Part shown: positions 1 through 8,792 of the stretch, piece after piece
How positions within the stretch are numbered: the stretch's first letter is position 1
Layout of the letters: every line of letters starts with the position of its first letter
Assembly (NCBI GenBank): GCA_016932335.1
Contig: JAFGCZ010000001.1
Location: forward strand, 277,760 to 341,759
Reading direction: 5' to 3'
DNA length: 64,000 bases
DNA from: Opitutales bacterium
Lineage (GTDB): Bacteria; Verrucomicrobiota; Verrucomicrobiia; Opitutales; Oceanipulchritudinaceae
Position numbers and translations under genes: made by a program
The notes under the pieces: generated by a model
The model's database searches: none
What the model was told of the DNA's origin: nothing
What the model saw: the letters and a program-made list of their open reading frames with translations, nothing else

Positions 1-12
1 GTTAACGCTTGT

Positions 13-1461
13 TTGAGTGAGGTTAGGCACAACTGGGCATCTATAGCCGAGTCATTGGCTCGCGAGGTTCCCTTGCAGGCGCTTCACTCAAAAACAGTTG
101 ATTTTATGAACAATCACCCGGGAGAAAATACTCCCCGGGTGATTGCTGTTTCCGGAGGGGCCGATTCGGTTGCCTTATTGCTTTTATTGTGGGCTCATTT
201 TCCTGCGCACCGCCCCTACATGTTTGTGGCGCATTTTAATCACCGCTTAAGGCCTGATGCAGACGATGGAGAAAGCGCCTATGTGTCAGATTTGGCTCAA
301 GGACTGGGCTTGCCTTTTATTTCCGGCGAGTGGGAATGTTCTCACGGTGCTTCGGTAACAGAAGAGGCGGCAAGGGATGCCCGCTACGCGTTTCTTTTGA
401 ATTGTTTTTCGGGACAACAGGCAATATGGATTTTTACCGGACATCACCGGCGCGATGTTGCAGAAACACTGCTCATGCGTGCGGGGCGGGGGAGTTCTCC
501 AGAAAGTCTTGCTGCTCCCAAGGCTGTGCAGTTGTTTTCCGATGGGCATATACGCCTGCGACCTCTCCTGACTCTCGATCCTGATTTCCTGAAAAATTGT
601 CTGGAGCGTAGTGGGGTAAGCTGGTGCGAGGATGCATCCAACCACACATTGCAGTATACCCGAAATCGTATTCGTCATCAGGTAATGCCTCTTTTGGACG
701 AAATCCTTGGTCGTTCGTTTGAGCAGGGGGGGGTGAGAACGCACGAGCTGCTTCAGGAAGTGGATGATTATCTTTGTGAGTGGTTAATGCAGGCTGACGT
801 CAGAAGCTTTATCGAATCCGATACGCTTCATATGAATGAGTTGTCTGTCTATCACAGATTTTTACGCCGGCGTATTTTTCGGGAGTGGATGCAATTTAAT
901 GAGGCCGGCAATCTGCTCTCGGCAAAGGCAGAAGATTGGTTTTTGCAGGAAGGCGCACACGGGAGTTTTACTCTAGGGCCTTCCTGTGTTTTGCAGAAGC
1001 AGAATGGAAATGTTTATTTGGAGAGGGAGCCTTCTGAATATGTATATGTTCCTTTTGCGTTGTCCATTCCACTCGTTTGTTCTGTTTTTTTTCCCAATGG
1101 TACGGCTTTTTATAGTGAGCTCGTTCCTGTTGATGATGCACTTATGGCCTATTTGAGGTCGGGGCAAAGCGATCCAGCTGTTGAGGCTTGGCTTGCCTGT
1201 GATGCAGATACGGTTCTTTTTCTGCGCAATCGCAGAGAGGGAGACTCTTATTCGCCGATGGGTTCAGGTGCTTCTGTTTTACTGCAAAATGCGTTTATAA
1301 ACCGTAAGATTCCGGCAGGGGAACGAAACAGCTTGCCGGTTGTCTGTATTGGTTCTCGTATCGCCTGGGTTCCCGGGTTGATTCCTCATGAGCTTTTTAA
1401 ACTTAAATCAGGATGCAAGTTGGCTCTAAAGTTGACTTACATGCCTATTTTGACACGGTAG
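13..1461 (+). CDS. tilS: tRNA(Ile)-lysidine synthase
   Basis: ATP-dependent enzyme that converts C34 of the CAU-anticodon tRNA-Ile to lysidine, so the tRNA reads AUA. The N-terminal PP-loop SGGADS is at about residues 47-52, followed by HFNHRLR and GHHRRD motifs typical of TilS. About 482 codons fits the family with its C-terminal tRNA-binding domains. The first listed codon is TTG; the frame is open to the window edge, so the true start may lie upstream. An ATG at 106 would begin too close to the PP-loop and is less likely. The gene ends 13 bases before ftsH, an order common in bacteria, which suggests one transcript. Confidence 0.9.
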   Translation: MSEVRHNWASIAESLAREVPLQALHSKTVDFMNNHPGENTPRVIAVSGGADSVALLLLLWAHFPAHRPYMFVAHFNHRLRPDADDGESAYVSDLAQGLGLPFISGEWECSHGASVTEEAARDARYAFLLNCFSGQQAIWIFTGHHRRDVAETLLMRAGRGSSPESLAAPKAVQLFSDGHIRLRPLLTLDPDFLKNCLERSGVSWCEDASNHTLQYTRNRIRHQVMPLLDEILGRSFEQGGVRTHELLQEVDDYLCEWLMQADVRSFIESDTLHMNELSVYHRFLRRRIFREWMQFNEAGNLLSAKAEDWFLQEGAHGSFTLGPSCVLQKQNGNVYLEREPSEYVYVPFALSIPLVCSVFFPNGTAFYSELVPVDDALMAYLRSGQSDPAVEAWLACDADTVLFLRNRREGDSYSPMGSGASVLLQNAFINRKIPAGERNSLPVVCIGSRIAWVPGLIPHELFKLKSGCKLALKLTYMPILTR

Positions 1462-1474
1462 GGAATAGTATCCT

Positions 1475-3547
1475 ATGTCAGATAATTCACCAAATCGTAA
1501 TAAGCCCCTGAAATCAATTGGGGATCCTGAGAAAATGCAGCAACCCAAGGTATGGTTTATCTGGTTAGCTATCGGTGCTGCGATGATTTTTCTATTCCTT
1601 CTAACCAATCCAAATCAGGAAGAGCCGCTTAAGTGGACGATCCAACAGGTTGTGGATAATGCAGCTGATGGTCAGGTCGTTTCAGGTATTATTAAAACTG
1701 ATTCTACCGGCGGGCGTAACTGGACGATTATCCGTGGTAAACTCAAGGAAGAATACGCGATAGGAGGCAAAACACATTTTGAGGCGGAGGGTCGCCTGAC
1801 TGAGAGTCGGCTTGAAACACTCCAGAAAATGAATGTGTTTAAAGAAGAACCGGAAAGCACCGCAACCCGCGATTTTCTCTACACATTGTTGCCCTTGGTC
1901 TTGGTGGTTGCCGTGCTTTATTTCCTTTTCGTACGCCAGTTGAGGATGGCCGGAAAGGGTGCGATGAGCTTTGGAAAATCCAGAGCTAAGATGCTGACCC
2001 GTGACCGCGAAAAAGTAACATTCAAAGATGTTGCCGGTTGTGAGGAAGCTAAGGAAGAAATTAAGGAAGTGGTTGATTTTCTTAAAGATCCTAAGAAATT
2101 TCAAAAAATCGGTGGCCGTATTCCCAAGGGGTGTCTTTTGGTGGGGCCTCCGGGAACCGGTAAAACATTGATCGCCCGTGCTGTTGCTGGTGAAGCGGAT
2201 GTCCCCTTCTTTTCGATTTCTGGCTCCGACTTCGTGGAAATGTTTGTCGGCGTTGGTGCTGCACGCGTTCGCGATATGTTTGAGCAGGGCCGCAAAAATG
2301 CGCCCTGTATTGTCTTTATTGATGAAATTGATGCAGTAGGTCGCCAGCGTGGTGCTGGTCTTGGTGGAGGGAATGACGAACGCGAGCAAACCCTTAACTC
2401 GTTACTGGTTGAGATGGATGGATTTGACGGTCACGAAGGGGTCATTATTATGGCCGCAACCAACCGTCCCGATGTGCTCGATAGCGCTTTGTTGCGTCCC
2501 GGACGTTTTGACCGGCAAGTTATCATAGACCTTCCCGATATTAAAGGGCGTGAGGAGATTCTCAAGGTGCACGCTAAAAAGATCCGTCTGAGTGAAAAAG
2601 TGGATCTGCGCGTCATTGCAGGGAATACCTCAGGTTTTGCCGGTGCCGACTTAGCCAACCTGCTCAACGAGGGGGCATTGCATGCCGCCCGTTACGGCAA
2701 GGAGGAAGTTGAAATGATCGATATTGAAGAAGCCCGCGACAAGATTTCTTTCGGCCGCGAGCGACGGACTATTATGGATGATGAGGATCGTAAGATTATT
2801 GCTTACCATGAAGCCGGACATGCGGTGTTGGGGGCTGTCTTAAGGAACCCGAAATTGCCGATACACAAGGTGACGATCATTCCGCGTGGGCGTGCTTTGG
2901 GAATGGCTATGTATACTCCCAAGAAGGACATTATCCTGGAAACCAAGAAGTGCATGCTTGATAATATCTGTATGACGATGGGGGGACGTGTTGCCGAAGA
3001 ATTAATGTTCGGAGATGTCACCAATGGAGCTTCTGGAGATATTGAGCAGGCAACCAGAACCGCACGGCGTATGGTTTGTGAATTTGGAATGAGTGACTTG
3101 GGGATGATTGCCTTGGGCACGAACAAAGACCACATTTTCCTTGGGCGTGAATATGCTCGTGAGCAAAATTTCAGTGAGGAAACGGCCCGCAAAGTGGATG
3201 CCGAGATTTCCCGTATCATTGATGCTGAATATAAACGTGCCTACGAAATCATTACGGAAAACCGTAAAGAGTGGGTGAATATTGCTGAAATGTTGCTTGA
3301 GCACGAAACCATCGAAGGAAAGCATGTCTACGAGATTCTTGAACACGGACATGCTGTTTCTGCTATTGTTAAACAACGCTCGCCGAAGGATGTTGCAGAA
3401 GAGACTGAGGGAGAGCCTGAGCAAGCGGATTCCGATCTTAGCCCCGATAAGGATAACGCAGCGGTTGAAACTCCTGCTGCTGTAGATGAGGCAGTGCTGC
3501 CTTCTGAGCCGAAGAATGATGCTGGCAAGCCGGATCCGGTTGGCTGA
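1475..3547 (+). CDS. ftsH: ATP-dependent zinc metalloprotease FtsH
   Basis: Membrane-bound AAA+ protease that removes misfolded and regulatory membrane proteins. Visible in the 690 residues: TM1 at about 27-44, the periplasmic FtsH_ext region, TM2 at about 134-153, Walker A GPPGTGKT (224-231), Walker B FIDEID (281-286), the second region of homology ending RPGRFDR, and the zinc-binding HEAGH (445-449). The last 50 residues are an acidic, Pro/Ala/Glu-rich tail of low complexity, as often seen in this family. The ATG lies 13 bases after tilS, and a strong terminator follows at 3571. Confidence 0.97.
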   Translation: MSDNSPNRNKPLKSIGDPEKMQQPKVWFIWLAIGAAMIFLFLLTNPNQEEPLKWTIQQVVDNAADGQVVSGIIKTDSTGGRNWTIIRGKLKEEYAIGGKTHFEAEGRLTESRLETLQKMNVFKEEPESTATRDFLYTLLPLVLVVAVLYFLFVRQLRMAGKGAMSFGKSRAKMLTRDREKVTFKDVAGCEEAKEEIKEVVDFLKDPKKFQKIGGRIPKGCLLVGPPGTGKTLIARAVAGEADVPFFSISGSDFVEMFVGVGAARVRDMFEQGRKNAPCIVFIDEIDAVGRQRGAGLGGGNDEREQTLNSLLVEMDGFDGHEGVIIMAATNRPDVLDSALLRPGRFDRQVIIDLPDIKGREEILKVHAKKIRLSEKVDLRVIAGNTSGFAGADLANLLNEGALHAARYGKEEVEMIDIEEARDKISFGRERRTIMDDEDRKIIAYHEAGHAVLGAVLRNPKLPIHKVTIIPRGRALGMAMYTPKKDIILETKKCMLDNICMTMGGRVAEELMFGDVTNGASGDIEQATRTARRMVCEFGMSDLGMIALGTNKDHIFLGREYAREQNFSEETARKVDAEISRIIDAEYKRAYEIITENRKEWVNIAEMLLEHETIEGKHVYEILEHGHAVSAIVKQRSPKDVAEETEGEPEQADSDLSPDKDNAAVETPAAVDEAVLPSEPKNDAGKPDPVG

Positions 3548-3570
3548 GTTTCACGACATAACTCTTTACA

Positions 3571-3598
3571 AGGCCCTGCTGTGCAGGGCCTTTTTTAT
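3571..3598 (+). terminator. Rho-independent terminator of ftsH
   Basis: A GC-rich stem (AAGGCCCTGC with GCAGGGCCTT) and a short loop are followed by a T-run. It lies about 25 bases after the ftsH stop. Confidence 0.9.
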
Positions 3599-3603
3599 CT
3601 CTG

Positions 3604-3633
3604 GAAAAAAAAATCGAAGCAATGCTTCGATTT
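3604..3633 (-). terminator. Terminator of tRNA-Thr(CGU)
   Basis: On the minus strand the perfect stem AAATCGAAGC / GCTTCGATTT with a 3-base loop runs into a T-tract. It lies a few bases after the tRNA 3' end. Confidence 0.85.
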
Positions 3634-3639
3634 AAAAAA

Positions 3640-3715
3640 TGGAGCCACCCATCGGACTTGAACCGACGACCTGCTCATTACGAGTGAGCCGCTCTACCAA
3701 CTGAGCTAGGGTGGC
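3640..3715 (-). tRNA. tRNA-Thr (anticodon CGU)
   Basis: The minus strand folds as a 76-base cloverleaf: acceptor GCCACCC/GGGTGGC, D-stem GCTC/GAGC, anticodon stem GCTCA/TGAGC with loop CTCGTAA (CGT at 34-36), T-arm with TTCAAGT, and an encoded CCA. It reads ACG codons. A second tRNA-Thr (UGU) lies at 59121-59196. Confidence 0.95.
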
Positions 3716-3791
3716 CAATGAAGAGCCAATATTAAGGTTGTTCCGGGGCCTTGAAGCAAGTTCTTTTTGTCGTGGATCTGTTGAAAAGCAA

Positions 3792-3822
3792 AAGTGGCTG
3801 CATCGGAATAATGCAGCCACTT
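3792..3822 (-). terminator. Probable terminator downstream of the TrpF-like gene
   Basis: A perfect 12-bp inverted repeat, AAGTGGCTGCAT with ATGCAGCCACTT, has a 7-base loop. On the minus strand it is followed by a T-rich stretch (TTGCTTTTC). It lies about 100 bases past the stop of the TrpF-like gene. The T-tract is weak, so another role for the palindrome is possible. Confidence 0.55.
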
Positions 3823-3921
3823 GAAAAATAACGGTGGAATATATTGTGAACTGGCTTCCAGTATACCTCTTTGATGGGCTTTTTGCTATGCTGTAAACTA
3901 CGCTTCTTTGTCGGAATAAAC

Positions 3922-4626
3922 CTACATTTGACTCTGTGGAAATTGCGTATGCTTTTTCAGTGCTTTTCGGGCCTCTTCAACAAACAGCTTCACTTTATCG
4001 GCATCTTTGCGCAAATCTCTGCCTTCAACGCCTGTATGGGTATCCACTGCCGCCGGTTTTACCTGAGCAATGGCCGTTGCCACATTTTCCGGTGTCAGGC
4101 CTCCCGCCAAAATTACCGGTTTAGTGCTGTATGCCACCAGTTCTCTGCTGATGGACCAATCGTGGGTTAATCCGGTGGCCCCATCGGCTCCGTTTTGCGG
4201 GTTGTGGCTGTCGAGAATAAAGGCATCCACGTACGGCGCCTGCATCGCGATCTCATCCTTTAGCGGATCTATTGACGCGAGATCTGCTCGAACGATGATG
4301 CTCTTGATGATGGTGAGATCAGGCGCGTTTTCTCTAAGCCAATGTAATTCCGAAAGCGCAATGAGCCCGTGCAGTTGAATGTTTGGACATTCCATAAATT
4401 GACAGAGTTCAATGACCTCGGAAGCTTTTTTCTGATAGGTAATGAGAACGGATGGGATGCCGATTTGGGAGATAACCGTTTTTGCTTTAGATTCTGTCAG
4501 GTCAACACTGTTGACGGGAAGCCGAAGGGGGAACCCGAGAAAATCAGCTCCGGCTTCTTTCACCAGGTTTGCTTCATCCAGATCATGGATGCCCGCTATT
4601 TGTACACTACCTTCGATTGATATCAT
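3922..4626 (-). CDS. Phosphoribosylanthranilate isomerase-like protein (TrpF family)
   Basis: A (beta/alpha)8 barrel protein of 234 residues from the ATG at 4626. That ATG overlaps the upstream LysE stop as ATGA, so translation is probably coupled; the frame upstream of it lies inside the LysE gene and is not used. TrpF-type signatures are FLGFPLRLP near residue 30, QLHG mid-protein, FILD, a GG(L)TPENV phosphate loop and DTHTGVEG. The usual N-terminal K-[IV]-C-G catalytic cysteine is alanine here (QIAGI, Ala11), while the Asp in FILD is kept. Either it isomerises phosphoribosylanthranilate by a changed mechanism, or it is a relative with another substrate. trpC lies far away at 40.4 kb. Confidence 0.75.
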   Translation of the reverse strand: MISIEGSVQIAGIHDLDEANLVKEAGADFLGFPLRLPVNSVDLTESKAKTVISQIGIPSVLITYQKKASEVIELCQFMECPNIQLHGLIALSELHWLRENAPDLTIIKSIIVRADLASIDPLKDEIAMQAPYVDAFILDSHNPQNGADGATGLTHDWSISRELVAYSTKPVILAGGLTPENVATAIAQVKPAAVDTHTGVEGRDLRKDADKVKLFVEEARKALKKHTQFPQSQM

Positions 4627-5222
4627 CCGAATATAATCCCTATGGCCAAAAGAATGAGCACTGCGCCCATGGTACGGTTTAACCAGAACTGCCACCTCTC
4701 CAGCCGATTTCTGATGTTTTTGTGTGTTACAGTAAAGGATAGGAAGCTGAACCAGAGAAAATTCATAAGAAGCATTTCCGCACAGCAGATCAACTGAATG
4801 TAGAAGGGGATTTCCGGTGTTAGCAATACCGCGAAAAGGCTCCAGAAGAAGAGGGTGCACTTGGGGTTCAACAGATTGCAGAGGAACCCCTCGCGAATGC
4901 TGTTTGTATTCTTGCTGCTTATACTCTGTTTTGCCTGGTTCTGTTTCTCCTGAATAAAGGAGGTAACTCCAAGGTAGCAGAGGTAAATACCGCAAATGCA
5001 TTTCAGTGTGAAAAAGAGAACCGGCGTTGTTTTGATGATAACGGCCAAGCCCAGAAGGCAATAGCTGAGGTGAAAGAGAACTCCGAGCATAATGCCCAGA
5101 GAAGTGGCAACTCCTGCCTGTTTGCCTTTGTTGAGGGCATTGCGAATTACCAGAACAAAGTCCGGGCCGGGGGAGGCAACGCCAAGGAAATGGATCAGTG
5201 CAACCGTAAAAATGAAATTCAT
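4623..5222 (-). CDS. LysE/RhtB family amino-acid exporter
   Basis: Inner-membrane exporter of about 199 residues with roughly six hydrophobic segments. The N-terminus carries the family signature ASPGPDFVLVIRNAL at about residues 16-30, followed by GxxxGxxxG-type helices. Substrate cannot be told from sequence; RhtB relatives export threonine, homoserine, leucine or lysine. It is first in a two-gene minus-strand operon with the TrpF-like gene. The start is divergent from the polyphosphate glucokinase, so 5223-5297 must hold promoters for both directions. Confidence 0.9.
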   Translation of the reverse strand: MNFIFTVALIHFLGVASPGPDFVLVIRNALNKGKQAGVATSLGIMLGVLFHLSYCLLGLAVIIKTTPVLFFTLKCICGIYLCYLGVTSFIQEKQNQAKQSISSKNTNSIREGFLCNLLNPKCTLFFWSLFAVLLTPEIPFYIQLICCAEMLLMNFLWFSFLSFTVTHKNIRNRLERWQFWLNRTMGAVLILLAIGIIFG

Positions 5223-5256
5223 AAATGTTACTTTTTTAGTAAGCGTTTGGCTGAGA

Positions 5257-5287
5257 TTGACAAGGGCTTAAGGAGTGCCCTTGATAA
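5257..5287 (+). promoter_or_regulatory. Candidate sigma-70 promoter of ppgK
   Basis: TTGACA at 5257-5262 is followed after 18-19 bases by a TTGATAAAT stretch resembling a -10 element. Transcription would begin only a few bases before the ATG at 5298, giving a nearly leaderless message. Judged by eye only. Confidence 0.35.
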
Positions 5288-5297
5288 ATAACCATCT

Positions 5298-6032
5298 ATG
5301 GATGTTCTGGGAATCGATATTGGAGGCTCTGGAATTAAAGGAGCCGTTGTTGATGTAAGCAACGGTGTGCTGCTTGGTGAGCGTTACCGCGTAGCCACTC
5401 CAAAACCCTGCACGCGGGAGGCATTGGCCGAGGCTGTAGCTTCTGTGATCCGTTACCATAATTGGTCGGGCCCTGTTGGTTGCGGTTATCCCGGTGTCGT
5501 GCATCGCGGAGTCCTGGCAACAGCGGCCAATTTGGATAAATCTCTGATCGGCATGGATTTTCCGGAAGCGGTTCAAGCTGCCTGCGGAGTCAAACCCGTG
5601 ATCGTCAACGATGCCGATGCCGCCGGTCTGGCGGAAATGGCTTCAGGCAGCGGTAAAGAGCTTAGAGGAACGGTGATTATGGTTACGATCGGTACGGGAA
5701 TCGGAACGGCCCTCTTTTACAATGGTAAGCTTGTTCCAAATACTGAGTTGGGGCATCTGGAATTGCATGGTGTGGATTCGGAGCGCTTAGCCTCGGAAAC
5801 CGCCCGCAAAGAATCTGATTTGAGCTGGAAAAAGTGGGCCAAGAACCTAAGTGACTACCTCAATTACCTCCATGCACTCTTTGCTCCCGAGATGATTATC
5901 CTCGGGGGGGGAGGTCTCAAGAAACAGGAGAAGTTTGTCGAATACCTCGATATCCAGTGCCCATATTGTTGGGCTAAGCACGGTAATTTGGCCGGTATTA
6001 TTGGCGCTGCCGCTACCGGAATGCAGGCATAA
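5298..6032 (+). CDS. ppgK: Polyphosphate glucokinase (ROK family)
   Basis: Phosphorylates glucose using polyphosphate (or ATP). The 244-residue protein has the phosphate loop DIGGSGIKG (7-15), NDADAAG (104-110) with the catalytic Asp, IGTGIGTA (131-138) and ELGHLELHG (150-158). The ELGHLELHG form, with no CxxxxGC zinc motif, is typical of the PpgK branch rather than ordinary ROK glucokinases or repressors, and the length matches. It is monocistronic and ends in a bidirectional hairpin. The polyphosphate preference is inferred from family resemblance. Confidence 0.88.
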   Translation: MDVLGIDIGGSGIKGAVVDVSNGVLLGERYRVATPKPCTREALAEAVASVIRYHNWSGPVGCGYPGVVHRGVLATAANLDKSLIGMDFPEAVQAACGVKPVIVNDADAAGLAEMASGSGKELRGTVIMVTIGTGIGTALFYNGKLVPNTELGHLELHGVDSERLASETARKESDLSWKKWAKNLSDYLNYLHALFAPEMIILGGGGLKKQEKFVEYLDIQCPYCWAKHGNLAGIIGAAATGMQA

Positions 6033-6062
6033 AAAAAGAATCCCTCAGGATTCTTCTTTTAT
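6031..6062. terminator. Bidirectional terminator between ppgK and the AP2 gene
   Basis: The stem AGAATCC/GGATTCT with loop CTCA has a T-rich stretch on the plus-strand side and seven As (Ts on the minus strand) on the other. The last codons and stop of the minus-strand AP2 gene lie inside the hairpin. Confidence 0.8.
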
Positions 6063-6566
6063 TTGGTTCAATTGTTTCAGGTAACGTGCCCCGTGGATGT
6101 CTTTCATCATCTTCTTGCGGTGTGCTACGGCCAGTTGGAAGGCCTTTTTTTCACCGTATTTCCGGATGGAGAATGAGGTGCATTTCTGCACTCCGGGCTC
6201 AGGGCGCCAGCTCACAGAGTAGCACTCGTTAACAGTTCCGTTGGTGCTTACCTTACGGGTTTTGCAGACACCGAGTACTCCGGTGGTGTTGCGGGAGTCG
6301 CGATAAACGACGCGGCGGCTTCTTGGCTTGGAGGGGATAGCGGCAAGCTCCTCGTGGAGTTGGTCTCTATATTCCTTAGCCATTTGCAGCGATTTTCTTT
6401 TACCGCCGCATTTCAGATCGCTGAAGAGCTTTGAGTAAGTTTTCCCGTTGCGATAACCGCGGACGAACCAGCCATGGGTGGAACCGGAATCGATTCGACT
6501 GATACCTTTATTTGCAGAAGTTTTCTTAGCCATGGATCTTTTATAAGTACTTTTACAGCATTCCAT
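6045..6566 (-). CDS. Tandem AP2-like DNA-binding domain protein
   Basis: Small basic protein of 173 residues with two copies of an AP2/ERF-like fold. The first is at about 21-70 (GxSRxxxGxTxGWFVRGYRNGK, strand-rich, then a helix with AKEYRDQL); the second is at about 96-152 (GVLGV..., SVSWRPEPG, then AVAHRKKM). Each has three predicted strands and one helix. The ATG at 6566 has GGAG 9 bases upstream; an upstream TTG (6581) and a downstream ATG (6533) are alternatives. There is no nuclease or integrase domain, so it is probably a transcription factor or nucleoid-type DNA binder. Targets are unknown; A+T-rich repeats lie just upstream. Confidence 0.7.
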   Translation of the reverse strand: MECCKSTYKRSMAKKTSANKGISRIDSGSTHGWFVRGYRNGKTYSKLFSDLKCGGKRKSLQMAKEYRDQLHEELAAIPSKPRSRRVVYRDSRNTTGVLGVCKTRKVSTNGTVNECYSVSWRPEPGVQKCTSFSIRKYGEKKAFQLAVAHRKKMMKDIHGARYLKQLNQIKEES

Positions 6567-6843
6567 GATGTTGTTCTCCAATCATCATGCCTATAGTATT
6601 TAAATTTAGATTTAAATTTTTCAAGATGAAAATGCTATATAAATTGATTAGGCATTTTCTTCCGGTTGTAAGTTGAGTTCTATATCCGGATTGCTGTAGA
6701 AGGAGTTGTGTTTACAAATAGGGGAGGGTATTATCCTCTTTTTATGATTCCTGAGATAGGGGTATTTTTAGGGTCTCAGTCATAAAAAGACTATATGTAC
6801 TAGACTCTTTTTTTAGGAAATGACAAGTGAATCCCCGCTATTT
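6567..6843. other. Repeat-rich intergenic region
   Basis: No gene is seen here. It holds two copies of ATTTAAATTT (6598-6607 and 6610-6619, 12 bases apart), an inverted repeat GAAAATGC/GCATTTTC (6628-6635 and 6652-6659), and a longer interrupted inverted repeat (6738-6756 and 6774-6789). It separates the AP2 gene's 5' end from the 3' end of menH. The first two lie 30-95 bases upstream of the AP2 start, where operators would be expected. Confidence 0.6.
6738..6789. repeat. Interrupted inverted repeat
   Basis: The left arm CTTTTTATGA-TTC-CTGAGA (6738-6756) and the right arm TCTCAGTCATAAAAAG (6774-6789) pair over 16 bases with a 3-base bulge and a 17-base loop. It lies about 55 bases beyond the stop of menH on the minus strand; the final AAAAG/CTTTTT arm could act as a weak terminator for that gene. 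Confidence 0.6.
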
Positions 6844-7665
6844 TTACTGTTTTTTAATGAAGTTTTGCAGGGATTTTGCAAAGAGTTCAGGGGATTCCAG
6901 ATGCGGTGCATGTCCGGAGCCGGGAATCGCGCTGAGTGCTGCATCGGGGATCAGTTGATGCAGCCGTTTGGCATAGTTAGCATATTTACCGTCCTGTTCA
7001 CCATAACTGAGTAAAGTGGGTGCAGATATTTGCCGGAGTTGTTCCCAGACCGTTGGAATAACTCCCGGGCTAAACTGCCGCAATGCGGTTGCCAGGTTCT
7101 TGGGGGAGTGTCTCATCAAACGCTGCTGACGCATGCGTTGTTTCCATTTGGCGGGAATGTTTTCCTGCGTTTGAATGAGGGGCGTATTTGCCCAGAATTC
7201 AAGAAATGTATGAAGCCCGTCGCTTAGGAGGCGCTCAGCCAGTATGGCGTCGTTTTCGACTCTCTGCCGGCGTTCTATGCTACCCTCTATTCCTCCCGTT
7301 GCACTAATCAGGGTCAGGGATGGGGAATTCATTCCCTTTGTAATTGAGTGCACGAGGAGCAAGCGTGCACCCATCGAATAGCCGAGCAGGTGTGCTGCAG
7401 GGAATGTTTCATGCAGCTTTTCCAGTAGCGAGGAAAAGGCTTCGGGGTAGTTCTCGCGGGTCTCATGACGACCGTGTCCGGGGAGATCGGGACAGACCCA
7501 TGAAAAAGCCCTGTGCGCAGCATGTGCACACAGGGCAAAATCGGACCCCAGGCCGGTAAATCCATGCAGCGCGATGATGGTCGGTGCGTTAGGATTCTCC
7601 GCCGGATAAAAGTTCAGTTCAGTTGAGCCAAGGGGGTATGCAAAACGTTGTGTTTTTGCCTCCAT
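6844..7665 (-). CDS. menH: Alpha/beta hydrolase, probable SHCHC synthase
   Basis: Alpha/beta hydrolase of 273 residues: oxyanion-hole HGFTG (34-38), PDLPGHG (59-65), nucleophile elbow GYSMGARL with Ser97, Asp in YGEQD and His in PGSGHAPHLE. The GYSMG elbow, the PDLPGHG turn and the ISATGGIE/RRQRVENDAILAERL segment resemble MenH, which forms 2-succinyl-6-hydroxy-2,4-cyclohexadiene-1-carboxylate in menaquinone synthesis. No other men genes are in the window, so the precise reaction is inferred. It follows the cyclophilin gene by 11 bases, in one operon. Confidence 0.65.
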   Translation of the reverse strand: MEAKTQRFAYPLGSTELNFYPAENPNAPTIIALHGFTGLGSDFALCAHAAHRAFSWVCPDLPGHGRHETRENYPEAFSSLLEKLHETFPAAHLLGYSMGARLLLVHSITKGMNSPSLTLISATGGIEGSIERRQRVENDAILAERLLSDGLHTFLEFWANTPLIQTQENIPAKWKQRMRQQRLMRHSPKNLATALRQFSPGVIPTVWEQLRQISAPTLLSYGEQDGKYANYAKRLHQLIPDAALSAIPGSGHAPHLESPELFAKSLQNFIKKQ

Positions 7666-7676
7666 GGCTCATTGCC

Positions 7677-8162
7677 TCAGGCATGTTCAACTGTTACCGA
7701 TTCGATGACCTGATCTTCCTTGGGCTTATCCATCGCGTTGCGAGGGGCATTTTGGATGGCGTCAACCACTTCGTAGCCTTCGATTACTTCGCCGAAAATG
7801 GTGTGGTTACCGTTAAGCCAGGGAGTGACTGCTGTGGTAATGAAGAACTGGCTGCCGTTGGTGTTGGGGCCGGCATTGGCCATGGCCAGCAATCCTTTTT
7901 TGGTAAAGGAAACTACGGGTGTGCATTCGTCTTCAAAGGAACGTCCCCAGATGGATTGACCGCCGCGGCCGGTGCCTGTGGGGTCTCCGCCCTGAATCAT
8001 GAAATCAGGAATTACACGGTGGAAGATCACTCCGTTGTAATAGCCTTTTTCTGCCAGGCCGACAAAATTCTCACAGGTTTTGGGTGCGATGCTGGGCATC
8101 AGCTTCAGCTTAATGCTGCCGCGGTTGGTTTTCAGGGTTACGATGGTTTCTTTCTTATCCAT
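7677..8162 (-). CDS. Peptidyl-prolyl cis-trans isomerase, cyclophilin type
   Basis: Cytoplasmic cyclophilin of 161 residues that speeds cis-trans isomerisation of X-Pro bonds. It contains the active-site segment [15 protein letters not shown], then GxGGx[20 protein letters not shown] and LNGxHTIFGEV, which are the standard catalytic and binding residues. There is no signal peptide, so it is cytoplasmic. It is first in a two-gene minus-strand operon with menH. Confidence 0.92.
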   Translation of the reverse strand: MDKKETIVTLKTNRGSIKLKLMPSIAPKTCENFVGLAEKGYYNGVIFHRVIPDFMIQGGDPTGTGRGGQSIWGRSFEDECTPVVSFTKKGLLAMANAGPNTNGSQFFITTAVTPWLNGNHTIFGEVIEGYEVVDAIQNAPRNAMDKPKEDQVIESVTVEHA

Positions 8163-8239
8163 AGTTCTTGGTTAGATTACTCTGTGGCCTATGAAAAGTC
8201 TATAATGCAGGAATCTGCTCTCTCGTTGTATTCTCTGGA

Positions 8240-8268
8240 TTGACCGATTCGTTATCCTCTTTCATATT
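8240..8268 (+). promoter_or_regulatory. Candidate promoter of the 8293 gene
   Basis: TTGACC (8240-8245), a 17-base spacer and CATATT (8263-8268) precede the ATG at 8293 by about 25 bases. Judged by eye. Confidence 0.4.
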
Positions 8269-8292
8269 TTCCAAAATCCAACCGAACTATTT

Positions 8293-8739
8293 ATGCCAGA
8301 GATCAGATGTGATGCCGCTGTTATTGAACGAATTCGTAAGATAAATAAAACATGGATTGTTCGTGGAGGACTCGGAGAAGACGCAGCAAATTATTTGGAT
8401 TTGCTGGAGCAATCAGACAACTCCCGGTTTCATTTTGCCTGTCTCTTGACATGGAACGTTTTGGCTTATCTGAATGCACATCAACGTATGCAGCACGAAG
8501 ACCCCAAACGCTATTTTTATCCTGCACTCTTCTATGCAACTACCACTCAGGAGCAGCAACAGTTCCTCAAAAAGCACCAGTTTACACTGGCAGTGGTGCG
8601 CGCCTGTAAAGAACGTAGACATCCTTTGGATAAGAAAAGCCGTTTTCAGCAAAACTTGGCACCGCAGACCAGAAGTAAACTTCAGCAGGTAGCTGCCGTT
8701 ATTGTCAATGAGGCAAAGCTGATTGAGCTTTCTATGTAA
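8293..8739 (+). CDS. Conserved-looking hypothetical protein
   Basis: I do not recognise this 148-residue protein. It is soluble, rich in charged and aromatic residues, and probably mostly helical. The middle (LLTWNVLAYLNAHQRM) is amphipathic, the segment FYPALFYATTT is hydrophobic, and the C-terminus is basic (KERRHPLDKKSRF). There is no signal peptide or transmembrane segment. A plausible promoter lies just upstream. It is followed 53 bases later by the FRG-domain gene on the same strand; whether the two act together is unknown. Confidence 0.6.
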   Translation: MPEIRCDAAVIERIRKINKTWIVRGGLGEDAANYLDLLEQSDNSRFHFACLLTWNVLAYLNAHQRMQHEDPKRYFYPALFYATTTQEQQQFLKKHQFTLAVVRACKERRHPLDKKSRFQQNLAPQTRSKLQQVAAVIVNEAKLIELSM

Positions 8740-8792
8740 CTGCATTTGCAGAAGAATTGTATCTTTATGTTCACCTGTTATTTCTTGATAAA

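Noticed and set aside
1682..2389. 235-codon minus-strand frame inside ftsH
   Set aside because: It is antisense to the conserved AAA domain and has no recognisable motif.
3922..5061. Frame of 379 codons on the minus strand
   Set aside because: The first 145 codons are an out-of-frame shadow of the LysE gene; only 3922-4626 is TrpF-like.
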